Assembly (NCBI GenBank): GCA_029834535.1
Contig: JAQMWT010000381.1
Coordinates: 1-64,000, forward strand
Length of the DNA stretch: 64,000 bases
Direction: 5' to 3'
From: Chrysophaeum taylorii
Lineage: Eukaryota; Sar; Pelagophyceae; Pelagomonadales; Pelagomonadaceae
The notes below the pieces were generated by a model. That model ran no database searches. It had not been told where the DNA came from and saw only the letters and a list, made by a program, of their open reading frames with translations. Below, piece after piece: positions 21,792-32,333 of this stretch; within the stretch, counting starts at the first letter, position 1; each line of letters begins with the position of its first letter. The translations under genes were made by a program, and so were the position numbers.

Positions 21792-23372
21792 ATGGCGACG
21801 ATTCTCCGAAGAGTGCATGACGTCACAACAAATTTAGGAGCGCGGCGCAAATCTTTGATCTCCCCAATTATGGCTGCTGCTGGTCAGCAGCCGTCGTGGA
21901 AGCCGCGGCTGTCGTTTCTGGGCAAAAAGGAGACCAGACCGGCGAGCGTCGCGCGGCTCGACGAGAGCATCGGCATCATTTCGATCACGGCCGGCGCCGC
22001 CGTCGCCGGGCACGAGTACTTTAGCGTGAAGCTGATGAAGAAAGGGAAGCGGTTGGTCGTGACGCACCCGTACGCCGCGTTCCGCGAAGTCGTCCGAGCG
22101 CTACGGTTTGAGGGCCAAGACGAAATGATCCGGTCGCAGCTTCCGAGGCCGGGCCGATCAAAATCCTTCGCGAACTTGCTCGTCACGGAGCGCGACCAGA
22201 AAACGCGGCAAGCGGACGCGGCGGGGCGCGCCGAGGCGCTCGAGGTGTGGTTCCGCGAGGTCGTGCAGGTCGCGCAGTGGGGGTGCCTCGCCGCGCGGGT
22301 CGTCGAGGTCGTCGAGGCTTTGGTTCTCGTACAGCAGGAAGAGGTCGCGTCGACCGACGACGAGGCGAGGTCTAGCGAGGACGTGCCGATGCCGAGTCGC
22401 CGGCGCAGGTCGGGGTCTCTGCGTCCCGAGGACGCGCGCACGCGCATCGCCGAGCTCGAGGCAATCGTTCGGGCGCTGCGCGAGCGCCTCGCCGAGACCA
22501 AGGAGGACCCAAAATCCCTCGCCGAGCTCGAGGCCGAGCTCAAGGCGGCCGCGGGCAAGCTGTTCGCGGGCGACGAGACCGTCGAGGCCGAGCTCGACCG
22601 GCTCGACGCGGCCATTCGGCGCCATCCCGAGTATGCCGTGCGCGTCGCCGCCGAGGCCGCCGACTGGGAGGCGCGCCAGAAGCCCCACAACGAGGCCGCG
22701 CTCGTCGCGACGCGCCGGTTCGTTCCGTTCGACGTCGCGAGCTCGACGGCCGCGGCCGTCGAGGCCTCCCTGGTCGCCAAGTGTCCCCTGGCCAAGCCGC
22801 TCGCGAAGCGCGTCTGGGCCAAGCAGGCCCTCTGGCTCGTCTGGCTCAGCCCCGACCGAATCAAGAAGCTCCACCCGGCCGACCTCCGAGGTCGCTTTGC
22901 CGTCGCGGGCCTCGATCTCGTCGAGCTCCGCGCCGTCTACGCCGTGCTTCCCCAGGACTTTGATAATGATCCCAAGGCCGAGAAGAGGGCCTGGCGAGAC
23001 GATGTTCGGGCCAAGCTCGTCGATCTCGTCGACAGGGAACCGAGCCTCGCGCCCGCGGAGAGGCGCCACCCCGCCTACCTCGACCTCCCCGCGATCCTCG
23101 ATGTTAACGACCCTTCGCCGCCGTGCCCTCCCCCGCCTATATCGCCGCAGGAAAACGGACATGACGATGATGATGGTGCGGTGTCCGTGCCGCCGTCGTC
23201 GCAAGAGCCGCTGCCGCCGAAAGAACCGCCGCCGCCGCCGCCGCCGCCGCCGCGCAGGCCTGCGCTTCGCCGTCGCCAGACCATCGCCGTCCTGCCGCCG
23301 CGCGCCAACCCCTCCGCCGATCTCCTCGCCGCCATCGCCAAACGCCGCCAAGAGCCGGTAGTCTCCTCCTGA
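21792..23372 (+). CDS. PX-like domain protein with proline-rich and WH2-like C-terminus
   Basis: The protein is 526 aa. Residues ~55-170 ('SITAGAAVAGHEYFSVKLM', 'THPYAAFREVVRAL', 'RAEALEVWFREVV') have the length and layout of a PX (phosphoinositide-binding) domain, though the match is weak. Residues ~215-270 are charged and helical (coiled coil). Residues ~285-440 form a conserved-looking block with 'FVPFDVASS', 'LWLVWLSPDRIKKLHPADLR', 'LDLVELRAVYAVLP' and 'KRAWRDDV'. The end has a nine-proline run and 'NPSADLLAAIAKRR', similar to a WH2 actin-binding motif after profilin-type polyproline. This suggests a membrane-to-actin adaptor, which is inference. No family name can be given with confidence. 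The ATG at 21792 is the first in frame. Confidence 0.7.
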   Translation: MATILRRVHDVTTNLGARRKSLISPIMAAAGQQPSWKPRLSFLGKKETRPASVARLDESIGIISITAGAAVAGHEYFSVKLMKKGKRLVVTHPYAAFREVVRALRFEGQDEMIRSQLPRPGRSKSFANLLVTERDQKTRQADAAGRAEALEVWFREVVQVAQWGCLAARVVEVVEALVLVQQEEVASTDDEARSSEDVPMPSRRRRSGSLRPEDARTRIAELEAIVRALRERLAETKEDPKSLAELEAELKAAAGKLFAGDETVEAELDRLDAAIRRHPEYAVRVAAEAADWEARQKPHNEAALVATRRFVPFDVASSTAAAVEASLVAKCPLAKPLAKRVWAKQALWLVWLSPDRIKKLHPADLRGRFAVAGLDLVELRAVYAVLPQDFDNDPKAEKRAWRDDVRAKLVDLVDREPSLAPAERRHPAYLDLPAILDVNDPSPPCPPPPISPQENGHDDDDGAVSVPPSSQEPLPPKEPPPPPPPPPRRPALRRRQTIAVLPPRANPSADLLAAIAKRRQEPVVSS

Positions 23373-23899
23373 GGGTGGCGCGTTTGCTCCTACTGCGGGT
23401 TGTTCGTCGTCCGACAACGCGCTGTGTGTCCACGGCGCCCGAGGAGAAAGAAAGAAAGACCGACCGACCGACCGACCGACCGACTGACTGACGGCCTTAT
23501 TATCATCATCATAGAGACGGGTTATTAGTATTATCCGAAGTGGGTACCGCGGAGTGTTGTAATAGGGAAAAATGGGCGGGCAGGCGGGCGGGCGGCGGGG
23601 TGATGCTCTGGGTTGGTGGTTGGTTGCTTGAATCAAATACTCTTCTTTCTCTTCTCCAAAGATAAAGCGCGGTGTTCGCTTCGCCGCCGTCAAGAGCACA
23701 CACACACGCACAACAAGAGGCCAGCAGCATTGCGAGGGAGGATAAGGACGAGGCTGATATCACCCACCCACCACCCCCGCGGCGGCGAAGGTGGCGCGTT
23801 GTCGTCGTCGTTGTTGTTGTTCGAGGAGCATTGGTGGTGGTGTGGGCGCCCGATATAAGAGGTGAGATGGATGGATCAATCTGAAAGAGGTGGGCCCTA
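23373..23899. other. Convergent intergenic region with microsatellites
   Basis: This lies between the stops of the PX/WH2-like gene and the receptor-like kinase. It holds GACC/GACT tetranucleotide runs at ~23456-23492 and GTT-type runs near 23805-23822. Very long minus-strand open frames here are GC-driven shadows. Confidence 0.5.
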
Positions 23900-26800
23900 C
23901 TAGGATTGTTGTTGTTGTTGTTGTTGGTGGTGGTTCTCGTCCTGGGGCGGCGGCGGGGAGGCGGGGCCGACGGCGACCGGGAGGGGGTTGTGCCTGGGAG
24001 CCATGATGGTCTCGCCTCGGGGGGGTGCCGCGTAGGAAAAATCCCCCCAGAGCTGCGCGCTGTTTTCCCTGAGCTGGGCGAGGGCCGCGGCGTCGGCGCG
24101 GGTCCTGCCGAAGGAGGCCGTCTGCCGGGAGATTCTGGCTTCTCCGCCGCGTCGCGCGGCGTGCGGCGCCAAGTCGTCGCCGCCAAACTCGTCCCTGAGC
24201 GAGGAGCTCCGGCGGTCTCTGACGCGCTTTGGGACGTAGGCGACGTCGTCGGGAGTCGAGAGGGTGGGAACCCAGGGCGGGGCGAGGCGGCGTTCGGTGA
24301 GGGCGTACCAATCGACGGGGGCAAAGTATTTTGCATTTTTGATCGGGTCGTCGTCGCGGCCGAGGCGGACGGCGTCGGAGTCTTCGTCGGGCGGCGGGGG
24401 CGGCGGGGCAGGCTCGGGCTCGGGCTTTTTGTCTTTGGTCGTCGGCGGCGACGACCTCGAGGACAAAAAGCCCGGGAGAAAGTTGGACGCGCTTTTTTTT
24501 CTTCTTCCGGCCGCCGCCGCCTTTTGAGGCTTGTGGTCTACTGTCGTCGTCGACTGGGACGAAGAGTGCGACTTTTGGCGCTGGAGCTGCTGCTGGAGCT
24601 GCTGGGGGGTGGGGGCGAGGGCCGTCTGGCCGCCCGAGCTCGGGGTGGACTCCTGGGAGGCCGCCGAGGCGGCCGCGTTCGCCGCGGCGATCGGGCGGAC
24701 GACCCCGAGGCGGCGTTCGGCGCGCTTCTCGAGGAGACCGCTCAGGAGCTCGACGAGCTCGCCGGAAAAGTGGAGGGGGTAGGGCGGGGGTATGTGGAGG
24801 ATCGTGTAGAACATGCGTCGGCGGTTGGGGTCCTCGAAGGGGGGTCGTCCCGAGGCCATCTCGAAGACGAGCGCGCCGAGCGCCCACCAGTCGACCGAGG
24901 TGCCGTAGGCGTTTCCGACGAGGAGCTCGGGGGCCATGTAGGTGACCGTGCCGCAGAAGCTGCGGAGGGGGGCGCCGTCCTCGAGGACGCCGAGGGCGCA
25001 GAGGCCAAAGTCGGTGAGGGCGACGTCGCCCCGCGCGTCGACGAGGACGTTGCCGGGTTTGATGTCGCGGTGGACGACGCCGGCCGCGTGGCAATGGCGC
25101 AGCGCGCTCACCAAAGACGCGCCGTAATACAAGGTCCTCGCGTGGCCGAGGCCGTTGGGGTGCGTGTCGTCGAGGTGGCGTTCGAGGGATCCGCCCGCGT
25201 AAAAGTCCGTCACCAGGTAGAGCCGGTCTCGCGACTGGAACGCGTATCGGAGGCGAACGACGAACGGGTGACGGAGCGCGGCGAGCGTCTCGCGCTCGGC
25301 TCGGGTGTGTGCCGCCTGGCCCGTCGACCGTACCACCTCTTTGTCGAGGACCTTGATGGCGAATGCCCGGCCGCGCTCGGTCCCCGATCGTTTCACGGCC
25401 AGCAACACGCGCCCGAACGCTCCCTTGCCGATCATGTGCGTCACGTTGAAGTCGCCGATCACCGTCGCGACCGGCCTGCGTCCGCCGGCCGTGGAGAACG
25501 AAGACCTTTCGGCAGACCGCGGCCGCCGTCGGCTCTCCTCCTGCCGCACCATCTCGACCGCCGCCGGAGGAGGCTTGGTTAGCATCTCCTCGGTCAGCGA
25601 CCGCGGCTGCACTCGCTCGTCGTACTTCTCCCAGTCGTCGTCGACCTCGTCGTCGTCGTCGTCGTTCTCCCGGCGGCGTGGCGGCGGGGGTTTTTCGATG
25701 TCCTCCTCCTCCTGCTCCTCCTCCTGCTCCTCCTCCTGCTCCTCCTCCTCGCGCTCGGCCGCCCGCGCGAACTCGAGCATCTCCATCGGCCAGCCCTCGC
25801 ACGAATCGAGGAACGGGAGCGACGCGTCCAAGTTGTTGCGTCGTCGCTCGCCCGAAACCGAACCGCCCGTTCCATCGCCGAGGCTCGAGTCGTCCTCCTT
25901 GACCTCGCGCGCGGGCCCCTCGTCCGCGGGGTCGTCCAGGACGAGGACGGCGTCCCGGTCGACGCAGTTCCGGAGCTCCTCCTCGACCGTGCGCTGGGGC
26001 GCGACGTTAAAAGGGAGCGGCGGCGGAGGCGGCGGCGGCTTGCCGTCGCCGAGCGTCACCGGGAGGTAGTCGTCCCCCGAGGCCTCGTCCTTCCGGCAGC
26101 CGGAAGGAGGACCGTCGGGCGTGCGGTACCAAGCCGTCGTCGCGGCAGCCCTGTTGCTGCGGCGTCGTCGTCTCGTGTAGCAGGCCGCGAGGAAGGTGAG
26201 GGCGCAGCACGCGACGACCGCGACCCCCAGGACGAGGGCGATCGCGCTCAGAACGGTCGGGCCGCCCGACCCGGAAGCCCCAAAGTCCGAACCCGTCGGG
26301 CTCGAGGTCGGGACGAGGGTCGTCGGCGGGACGGTCGGGGCGCGGGTCGGGAGGGAGGAGGGCGGGAAGGTCGGGGCCAAGGAGGGGAGCGGCGAGGGCG
26401 CGCGCGAGGGCGTCGCCGTCGGGAGCGAGGAGGGCGCGCTCGTCGGGAGCTCCGTCGGGAAACTGGTCGGGACGGGGCTCGAGGGCGTGGGGGTCGGGCG
26501 GGCCGAGGGCGCCGGGGAGGAGCTCGGGGGGGCTGTGGGGGGGGGCGCGAGGCGGACCAGGTCGAGGGCGACGTCGCTCTCCTCGCCGACCCCCGTGAAC
26601 GCGACGAACTCGAGGCGCTTGGTGCCGGCCGGGACGGGGACGACGACGAGGTTCCATCCGTCCGTTTGCGGGCCTTCGACGACCCAGAGCGGCATCACGC
26701 TCAGCTCGTCGCAGCGGTTGCAAGTGAGCGGACACTCGAGGTAGGCCTCGTCGCAGGATGCGGTCGCGCACGCCGTGTCGTTGGCGTCGAAGCAGCCGTG

Positions 26801-27826
26801 AGAGACGAGCGAAAAGTTGCCCTGGTCGACGCCTACCATGTGAAACTCGAAAGCCAGGGCCAAATCGCAGGCCGGCGGCCACAGAAACCCCGCCCTCGAA
26901 GAGTCCGTCTCGTTCGGATAGTCGGTCGACCGCAGCACGAATTTTTTGTGCGGGTTGCTATCGTCGATCTTCGCCGAACCCTCGCCCGTGTTCGAGGCCT
27001 CGACGTAGGCCCACCACGACCCCTCGGCCGCTTCTTGGGCGTTCGTCCCGGGGGTAAGACCGTCGCGTTCGTTCGTCCGCGACCAGCACCTTTCGAACTC
27101 CTCCGCGCACTCCCAGCCCTGGGTTTGATCGAAGGCCTCTCCCCCCGTCCACGTGCCGTAGCCGTCCTCGAAGTCCGTTTCCAAGTCCCAGAGCTCCGCC
27201 GTCTCGAGACACGTCGCCGTCGGGGTCATAGTGGGGGCGAGAGACGGTCCCGGGCTCGTCGGGTACAGCGACGGCTCCCGCGACGGATAGGGTGTCGGCC
27301 AGAGCGTCGAAGGATGGGCCGTCGGGTGCCTCGTCGGCTCGGACGTCGGCGACGACGACGGCTCGTCGCTCGGACTCGGCCGCGGGCTCGGCCCCGTCGT
27401 CGGGTACCGCGTGAAGGTCGGTGCCGCCGTCGTCGGCGCGGGCTCGGTGGGCTCGGGGGTCGGCCAGCTCGAGGGTTCGGGACTTGGCCTCGGCGAGCCC
27501 GAGGGCGCCGCCGTCGACGGCTCGCTCGACGGCGAGCCCGTCGGACGGGCCGTCGGCCCCGTCGGCGCCGACGTCGGGTGCGGCGTCGGCGACGTCGGAT
27601 GCGACGACGGCGCCATCGAGGGCTCCCTGGTCACAGTGGGGCCCGGGCTTACCGAGGGAAACATCGTCGGACCGCTCGGCGCGGGGCTCGACGGCGCCGG
27701 GCTCGAGCTCGGGGGGGCACTCGCGCTCGGCGCGACAGACTTTCTTATTATCGGAGCCAAAGTCGGCACCGCGGAGGAAGCGCCGAGCACCACCACCACC
27801 ACCACCACGAGGAATATTAACCTCAT
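23900..27826 (-). CDS. Receptor-like membrane protein: signal peptide, PT/PS-rich and MAM ectodomain, TM, cytosolic AGC kinase
   Basis: The protein is 1,308 aa. Residues 1-20 are a signal peptide (MRLIFLVVVVVVVLGASSA). Residues ~20-195 and ~425-520 are Pro/Ser/Thr repeats (PTxxPSxxPT). Between them lies a MAM-like domain with 'DLETDFEDGYGTWTGGEAF' and an acidic, Cys-containing body. A transmembrane helix (~525-549) ends in CYTRRRRR. After an acidic linker comes an AGC-type Ser/Thr kinase (~787-1180): 'GKGAFGRV', 'AFAIKVLDKE', 'VHRDIKPGNVLV', 'LTDFGLCAL', 'GTVTYMAPELL' and the AGC end 'NAKYFAPVDWYALTERRL'. All catalytic residues are present. About 110 low-complexity residues sit between the RLG motif and that end. 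The C-terminus is polyGln from a GTT microsatellite. The start is the ATG at 27826, which opens the signal peptide. An extracellular cue is probably passed to an AGC kinase; the ligand is unknown. Confidence 0.88.
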   Translation of the reverse strand: MRLIFLVVVVVVVLGASSAVPTLAPIIRKSVAPSASAPPSSSPAPSSPAPSGPTMFPSVSPGPTVTREPSMAPSSHPTSPTPHPTSAPTGPTARPTGSPSSEPSTAAPSGSPRPSPEPSSWPTPEPTEPAPTTAAPTFTRYPTTGPSPRPSPSDEPSSSPTSEPTRHPTAHPSTLWPTPYPSREPSLYPTSPGPSLAPTMTPTATCLETAELWDLETDFEDGYGTWTGGEAFDQTQGWECAEEFERCWSRTNERDGLTPGTNAQEAAEGSWWAYVEASNTGEGSAKIDDSNPHKKFVLRSTDYPNETDSSRAGFLWPPACDLALAFEFHMVGVDQGNFSLVSHGCFDANDTACATASCDEAYLECPLTCNRCDELSVMPLWVVEGPQTDGWNLVVVPVPAGTKRLEFVAFTGVGEESDVALDLVRLAPPPTAPPSSSPAPSARPTPTPSSPVPTSFPTELPTSAPSSLPTATPSRAPSPLPSLAPTFPPSSLPTRAPTVPPTTLVPTSSPTGSDFGASGSGGPTVLSAIALVLGVAVVACCALTFLAACYTRRRRRSNRAAATTAWYRTPDGPPSGCRKDEASGDDYLPVTLGDGKPPPPPPPLPFNVAPQRTVEEELRNCVDRDAVLVLDDPADEGPAREVKEDDSSLGDGTGGSVSGERRRNNLDASLPFLDSCEGWPMEMLEFARAAEREEEEQEEEQEEEQEEEDIEKPPPPRRRENDDDDDEVDDDWEKYDERVQPRSLTEEMLTKPPPAAVEMVRQEESRRRPRSAERSSFSTAGGRRPVATVIGDFNVTHMIGKGAFGRVLLAVKRSGTERGRAFAIKVLDKEVVRSTGQAAHTRAERETLAALRHPFVVRLRYAFQSRDRLYLVTDFYAGGSLERHLDDTHPNGLGHARTLYYGASLVSALRHCHAAGVVHRDIKPGNVLVDARGDVALTDFGLCALGVLEDGAPLRSFCGTVTYMAPELLVGNAYGTSVDWWALGALVFEMASGRPPFEDPNRRRMFYTILHIPPPYPLHFSGELVELLSGLLEKRAERRLGVVRPIAAANAAASAASQESTPSSGGQTALAPTPQQLQQQLQRQKSHSSSQSTTTVDHKPQKAAAAGRRKKSASNFLPGFLSSRSSPPTTKDKKPEPEPAPPPPPPDEDSDAVRLGRDDDPIKNAKYFAPVDWYALTERRLAPPWVPTLSTPDDVAYVPKRVRDRRSSSLRDEFGGDDLAPHAARRGGEARISRQTASFGRTRADAAALAQLRENSAQLWGDFSYAAPPRGETIMAPRHNPLPVAVGPASPPPPQDENHHQQQQQQQS

Positions 27827-28084
27827 CTCACCCTCACCTGAAAACACATTGGGACAAACTAAAAACCCATCGTCTTGTAACACTTTACGTGCTGGACTCG
27901 GCACTTTTGGGACCCACCTGGGATTCTTCCTTTATATTTTGTTACTCACAAATTTTTTTGGGACGTTGTGTGATTTTTGAGAAACCTGGTCCTTGTGGGT
28001 TGTGAATCAATTAACTAATTAATTAATTAACAAACATACCGGGACCGGGTCCGTCCGGCGGGGGGGTGAGGTGACCAAGTCGTT

Positions 28085-31000
28085 TCAAAAGGTCGGTGGC
28101 AGTTGCCTCGCCCGGAACTGCGTGTTTTGGACGATGACGGCGTCGGTAGTGAAGGTGAATGATTTCGACGGGAGCGCCTGGAAGGCCCGCGTCGCGGAAT
28201 CGTACTTAAAAAAGGCCGCGACGTTCGACTCGCCAAATCGCGCCGGACCCCGCCCGTAGATTTTCTCAGCCTCCACGCAGCAGTACGGCCCTCCCGAGCT
28301 ACTCCCCGCGCTCCGACGACGACCAAGCTGGACCGCGTACAGCCCTCGGAAGCTCCGCACGGCGTCATCCTTCAGCAACACGACGTGGTGGTCAAAGTGC
28401 GACTCGTTCATCGCCGAGACCGCGTCCGCCAGCGCCGTCGCGCAGTGCGGGCCCGCCAAACACACCTGGACCAGCGCGTTCGAGACGCTTCGGTTATTCG
28501 TCATCTTCCGGGCCGACGGAACCTTGCGTGCGGCGGCGCCTTGTCGAGGAGGCGTCGTCCGAGGAGGCGTCGTCCGAGGAGGCGTCGTCCGAGGAGGCGT
28601 CGTCCGAGGAGGCGTCGTCCGAGGAGGCGTCGTCCGAGGAGGCGTCGTCCTCGTCGCCCTTCGAATCGCCGACTTGACGGCGTCGGGCGCCACGTCCTCC
28701 TCGTTCTCGTCGTCCTCCTGGAACGCGCCCGCGCGGAGCGCGGCGCGATGCTCCTTCTCGAGCCGCCGCCGCTCCTCCATGGCTCGCGCCTTCTTGGCGC
28801 GCATCTCGTTGAACCGTTGCATTTTCCCCAGCCGCTGCGCCGCGTTTCTCTCCGACAGCGCCGCCGACGCCTGCGTCTTCTGGCTCCTCAGCTCCGGCCG
28901 CTTCGGCACCTCCCCCCGCGTCGCAAAGATGTCACCGTTACTCGCCAGGTCGAACGTTGCGGCCCACCCAGTTGGACGCGTCCGTCCCTCCCGACTATTC
29001 TCGCGCTCCGAGGCCGCCGCGCGACTCTTCGAGTCGAACTTCGCCGCCGCCGCCCTCAAGAAGTCCACCTCGACAACCTCGTCCCCGACGTCCACGTCGC
29101 TTCGCGTCCCCTCGATCAACACCGGGTCGCCGACCAGCTCCTGGAAACCGTTCGTCGACCCTTCGCCAAAGAAGAACACGAGCTCCTCGTCGTTTGTCTC
29201 CGCGTCCAAAAAGCCCTCCGTAGCCTCCAAGCTCGTAGTCCGTACGATCGTCCGCCGCGGGGACTCTCGCGCCGGGACCTCGGCTTGTTGCTCTTCCGTG
29301 GGCCCCGCCGGCTCGTCGCCTTGCTGCTGCTGCTGCTCCAGAGAACTCGCCAAAAAATCGCCGCCGTCGTGCGCGCCGGGCATCGACCACCTGATGGTTT
29401 CCGAACGAAAACCAACCCGAGTCTCGTCGAAAAAGGGTTCGTCGACGCGCGTCGGGTCGTTTTGTTCACTTTCGCGCGAACTCTCCTCGGGGGCCTGCTG
29501 CTGCGCTAATTCGTGCTGCGCCGGCTGTTCCTCGACGACGTCTTCGGAGGAGGGCTCCCGCCGCCAGGACGGGCGGTGATCCTCCCGAGGACAACGACGT
29601 ACCTTATCTTTTCGCGGAGCTCGCGATCCAGGGACGGGCGGTGGTGCCTGCGCTGGTTGTTCGCGTCGGCAGATATCTTCTTGCATCTGGCCATTACCAT
29701 TAAGAGGTCGCATCTCTTGCGTGCCAAGAGCATGCGCTCGGCGGCTTCGCGCGCCGGGCGCCTGTCGTTGTGCCGAGTCTTCTCGCGAGGACTGCCGTTG
29801 TTCTTCGTATTGCACGGCTCCACGCGGTATCCCAACGACGGGAGGAGCCTGTGCCGGATGTTCGAGTCGCGATGATTCTCGCACCCGCTCTCGATGATCA
29901 TCCGCATGAGAATGTCCCGTCATCATCTCCTGCGCGTCGTCGGGAGATGGCGCTCGTTGTCCTTGGACGTCGGCATCTGTCTGCGAGGGTCGCTCGACCT
30001 CCTCCTCCTCCGTAGATTCTTCATTCCGCGACATCGGGCATCGTTCTGCGCGAGAAGGTCCCATCTCTTGCGCATCAACAGCTCGCGATGGTGCTTGGCC
30101 GCCGGAGACCGAAGCTCGTTCGAGTCGCGACGCTTCTGCTGGCAAGGACGACTGTCGTCCCTTTTCGCGAGTACCACCAGACGGTAATAACTCTAGCGTC
30201 GCGGGAGCTCGCGCTTGTTGTTTCATCGGGGTGGTCCGCTCGACTTCCGAGCGGTCTTCTTGTCGTCGTTCCTCACGAGAAGGTCGTCGCATCTCGGCCG
30301 GCGCTTCCGTTTTTGGTACTTCTTCTAGCGTCTCTGTTGCCACCTCGTCGTCTGGGACGACTGTCCGCGGCGATGCGTCGTGCCGCGCCGTCGCTTTGAA
30401 ACATTCGGCACCGGATTGATCACCCCCGCGTTCCGACCGAAACCCGCCAGTCGTCGCAGCATTATTCGCCACCGTCTTAGGCGGAGCAGGTGGCCTCACG
30501 AACGTCGCTGGTTCGCTGGACTCGGGTGGCAGTCTGGCGTCGCGCCGGGGTGGCAGCGGCGGCGGCAAAGGCTCGACGCTCGCGGGGCGACGCGTCGGCG
30601 GGGGCGGCATATCCAGAGACGGCTGCACCACCATGTCGCGGAGAGTTCGTTCTCGCATGACGTCGTAGAGCCGCAACCCAAATCGAACCGCATCTTCGCC
30701 ATCGATGCTTGCCTGATCGATCGCGAGAGTTTTTTTGCGAGACCAGCCACGACGAACGAGGACGCACCACGAGTTCGCGGATAGCAGAGTCCGCCGACTC
30801 TCTTCTTAAAAGAACGTCCTCTTGTTGGACGGCGCCGCTTGGTGTAGTACGCTCGGCAAGTGCCGCCGAAATGTCCCTCGTGCAGTCATCTACAAGCAAC
30901 GACGACGAGTACGCAGCCAGCGCGGCCTGAACGAGCATCTCGTCTGGCGCCAAACGAGCGTCCTCGTCTTCGCGCTTCCCCCAAGGACCTGACGACGACG

Positions 31001-32040
31001 CGCCCTCGTGTTCCTTTGACAAAACCCGCGACGTGGTGAACTCTTCGGCGGGCACGCTAGATGATGATTCCAGGTAATGCGAACCAGCGAGCGACAGACC
31101 CCCACCGTAACTGCCAGAGACGTTGGTCGAGAACGACGAGCCCGCGTCCTCGCCGAACGCAGAGCCGCCGCTCCCCGAGCAGTCCATGGTCTCGGGAAGA
31201 GTCGGCTCTTCCTCGGCCAGCAACACGGGCTGAGAGGCCGACGGCGGGCGGTCGTCGACAGGGCTCGGCGCTGGCGCCTCCCTGGGTTTCGCGACGGGCG
31301 GTGCCACGTCGCGGCGGAGGCGGTCGCGGAGAGCTTCGATTTCGGCTCTCTGGAGTGCGATCGCGCGCTTCTTCTCCGATCGACGAATACGCGACACAGT
31401 ACGCTCGATGAGCTCGATGCGCGCCGCGTCGCGGCGTCGGCTCGACACCAAGAGCGCGAGCCGAACAGTCGTCACCCCGCGCGTCTCCTCGACCGACGAC
31501 AAGATGGCGAGCGCGTGGAGCTGGAGGCCCCGCACGCTGTTGAATCTGAGCGCCGACGCGCCGCGGAGCTTGAAGAGTGGGCGCGGCGTCGGGTCGTAGC
31601 ACACGGTCGACAGCGCCGCCGGGATCTGTCGCAGACGATCAAAAACTAAGAGGACGACCGCTACGTACCAGATCCAACTCGTCCTCGTCGTCGACCGTCT
31701 CGTCCTCGGCGATGCTCGCGTGCTCGCGCCCGTCGACGCCGACGCACAGGGTCGCCTCCGGGGCACTCACGATGACGCAGCCGCTCGTACCGCGCAGAGC
31801 CGCGAACATGGCGCTCAGTTGTGGCAGCAGGAACCGTTCGTCGGGAGCCTGTGCTTTCCGTCTCGACTTCCAACGGGAGAACGCGCGCACCGGGTCGCGC
31901 CGCACGTCGACGCACTTGCCCGCGAGCCGTACCGCATCGCGGCGCCACGCGATCGCGTCTTCGAGCGAGGCCGCCTTGTCCTGTGCCCGCGAGGCCTCGT
32001 GCAACGCCTGAAGCAGCAGGGTCTGCGTGGCTTCGATCAT
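28085..32040 (-). CDS. CKK-domain protein (CAMSAP/Patronin-like microtubule minus-end binder), multi-exon
   Basis: The last exon (about 30714 to 28085) ends in a CKK domain: '[20 protein letters not shown]', '[20 protein letters not shown]', '[11 protein letters not shown]' and '[19 protein letters not shown]'. CKK binds microtubules and marks CAMSAP/Patronin minus-end stabilisers. Ahead of it is a helical basic segment and a seven-fold RTTPP repeat. The 5' exons appear to be 32040-31669 and 31625 to about 30770, joined by a 43-nt intron (31668-31626, GTACGT...GACAG) that joins DELDL to IPAALS in phase. The second intron, near 30715-30770, cannot be fixed to the base. No clear N-terminal calponin-homology domain is visible, although animal CAMSAPs have one. 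It is possible that the 5' exons belong to a separate gene. Confidence 0.78.
28546..28650 (-). repeat. 15-bp coding minisatellite, seven units, in the CKK gene
   Basis: Seven perfect or near-perfect copies of GGAGGCGTCGTCCGA (plus strand) encode RTTPP repeats. The units are in frame and likely to vary in number between strains. Each TPP is a potential proline-directed phosphorylation site. Confidence 0.9.
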
Positions 32041-32333
32041 CGATGAATGCGTCGCCGTACCGCCTCGAGGCGCTTCGGTTGTTCGAACAAGGTCGACGTC
32101 GACTGGAAGGCCGCGTCGTCCCGGAGAAACTCCGCGGCGAAGTCCACGCACGCGCCCTGCGCGCTGCCGTGCGCAGGCGGCGCGAACACACACTTGGCAG
32201 AGTGCATATATGCTTGGCTTGCACAACCGTCCAACGGATCCACTTAACTTTTTCGTATTAGTTAACGGATCGCAATCGCGAGATCTTCTGCTGCACAGGA
32301 GGAGAAAAAGAAACATCGACACTAATTTCGACG
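32041..32333. promoter_or_regulatory. Divergent intergenic region between CKK and RING genes
   Basis: 293 bp lie between the two start codons. The half nearer the RING gene is AT-richer, with 'aactttttcgtattagttaac'. No clear TATA box is seen. Confidence 0.4.

Noticed and set aside
23760-25802. 680-codon minus-strand open frame overlapping the kinase gene
   Set aside because: It is Arg/Pro-rich, low complexity, in another frame of a gene with intact kinase motifs.
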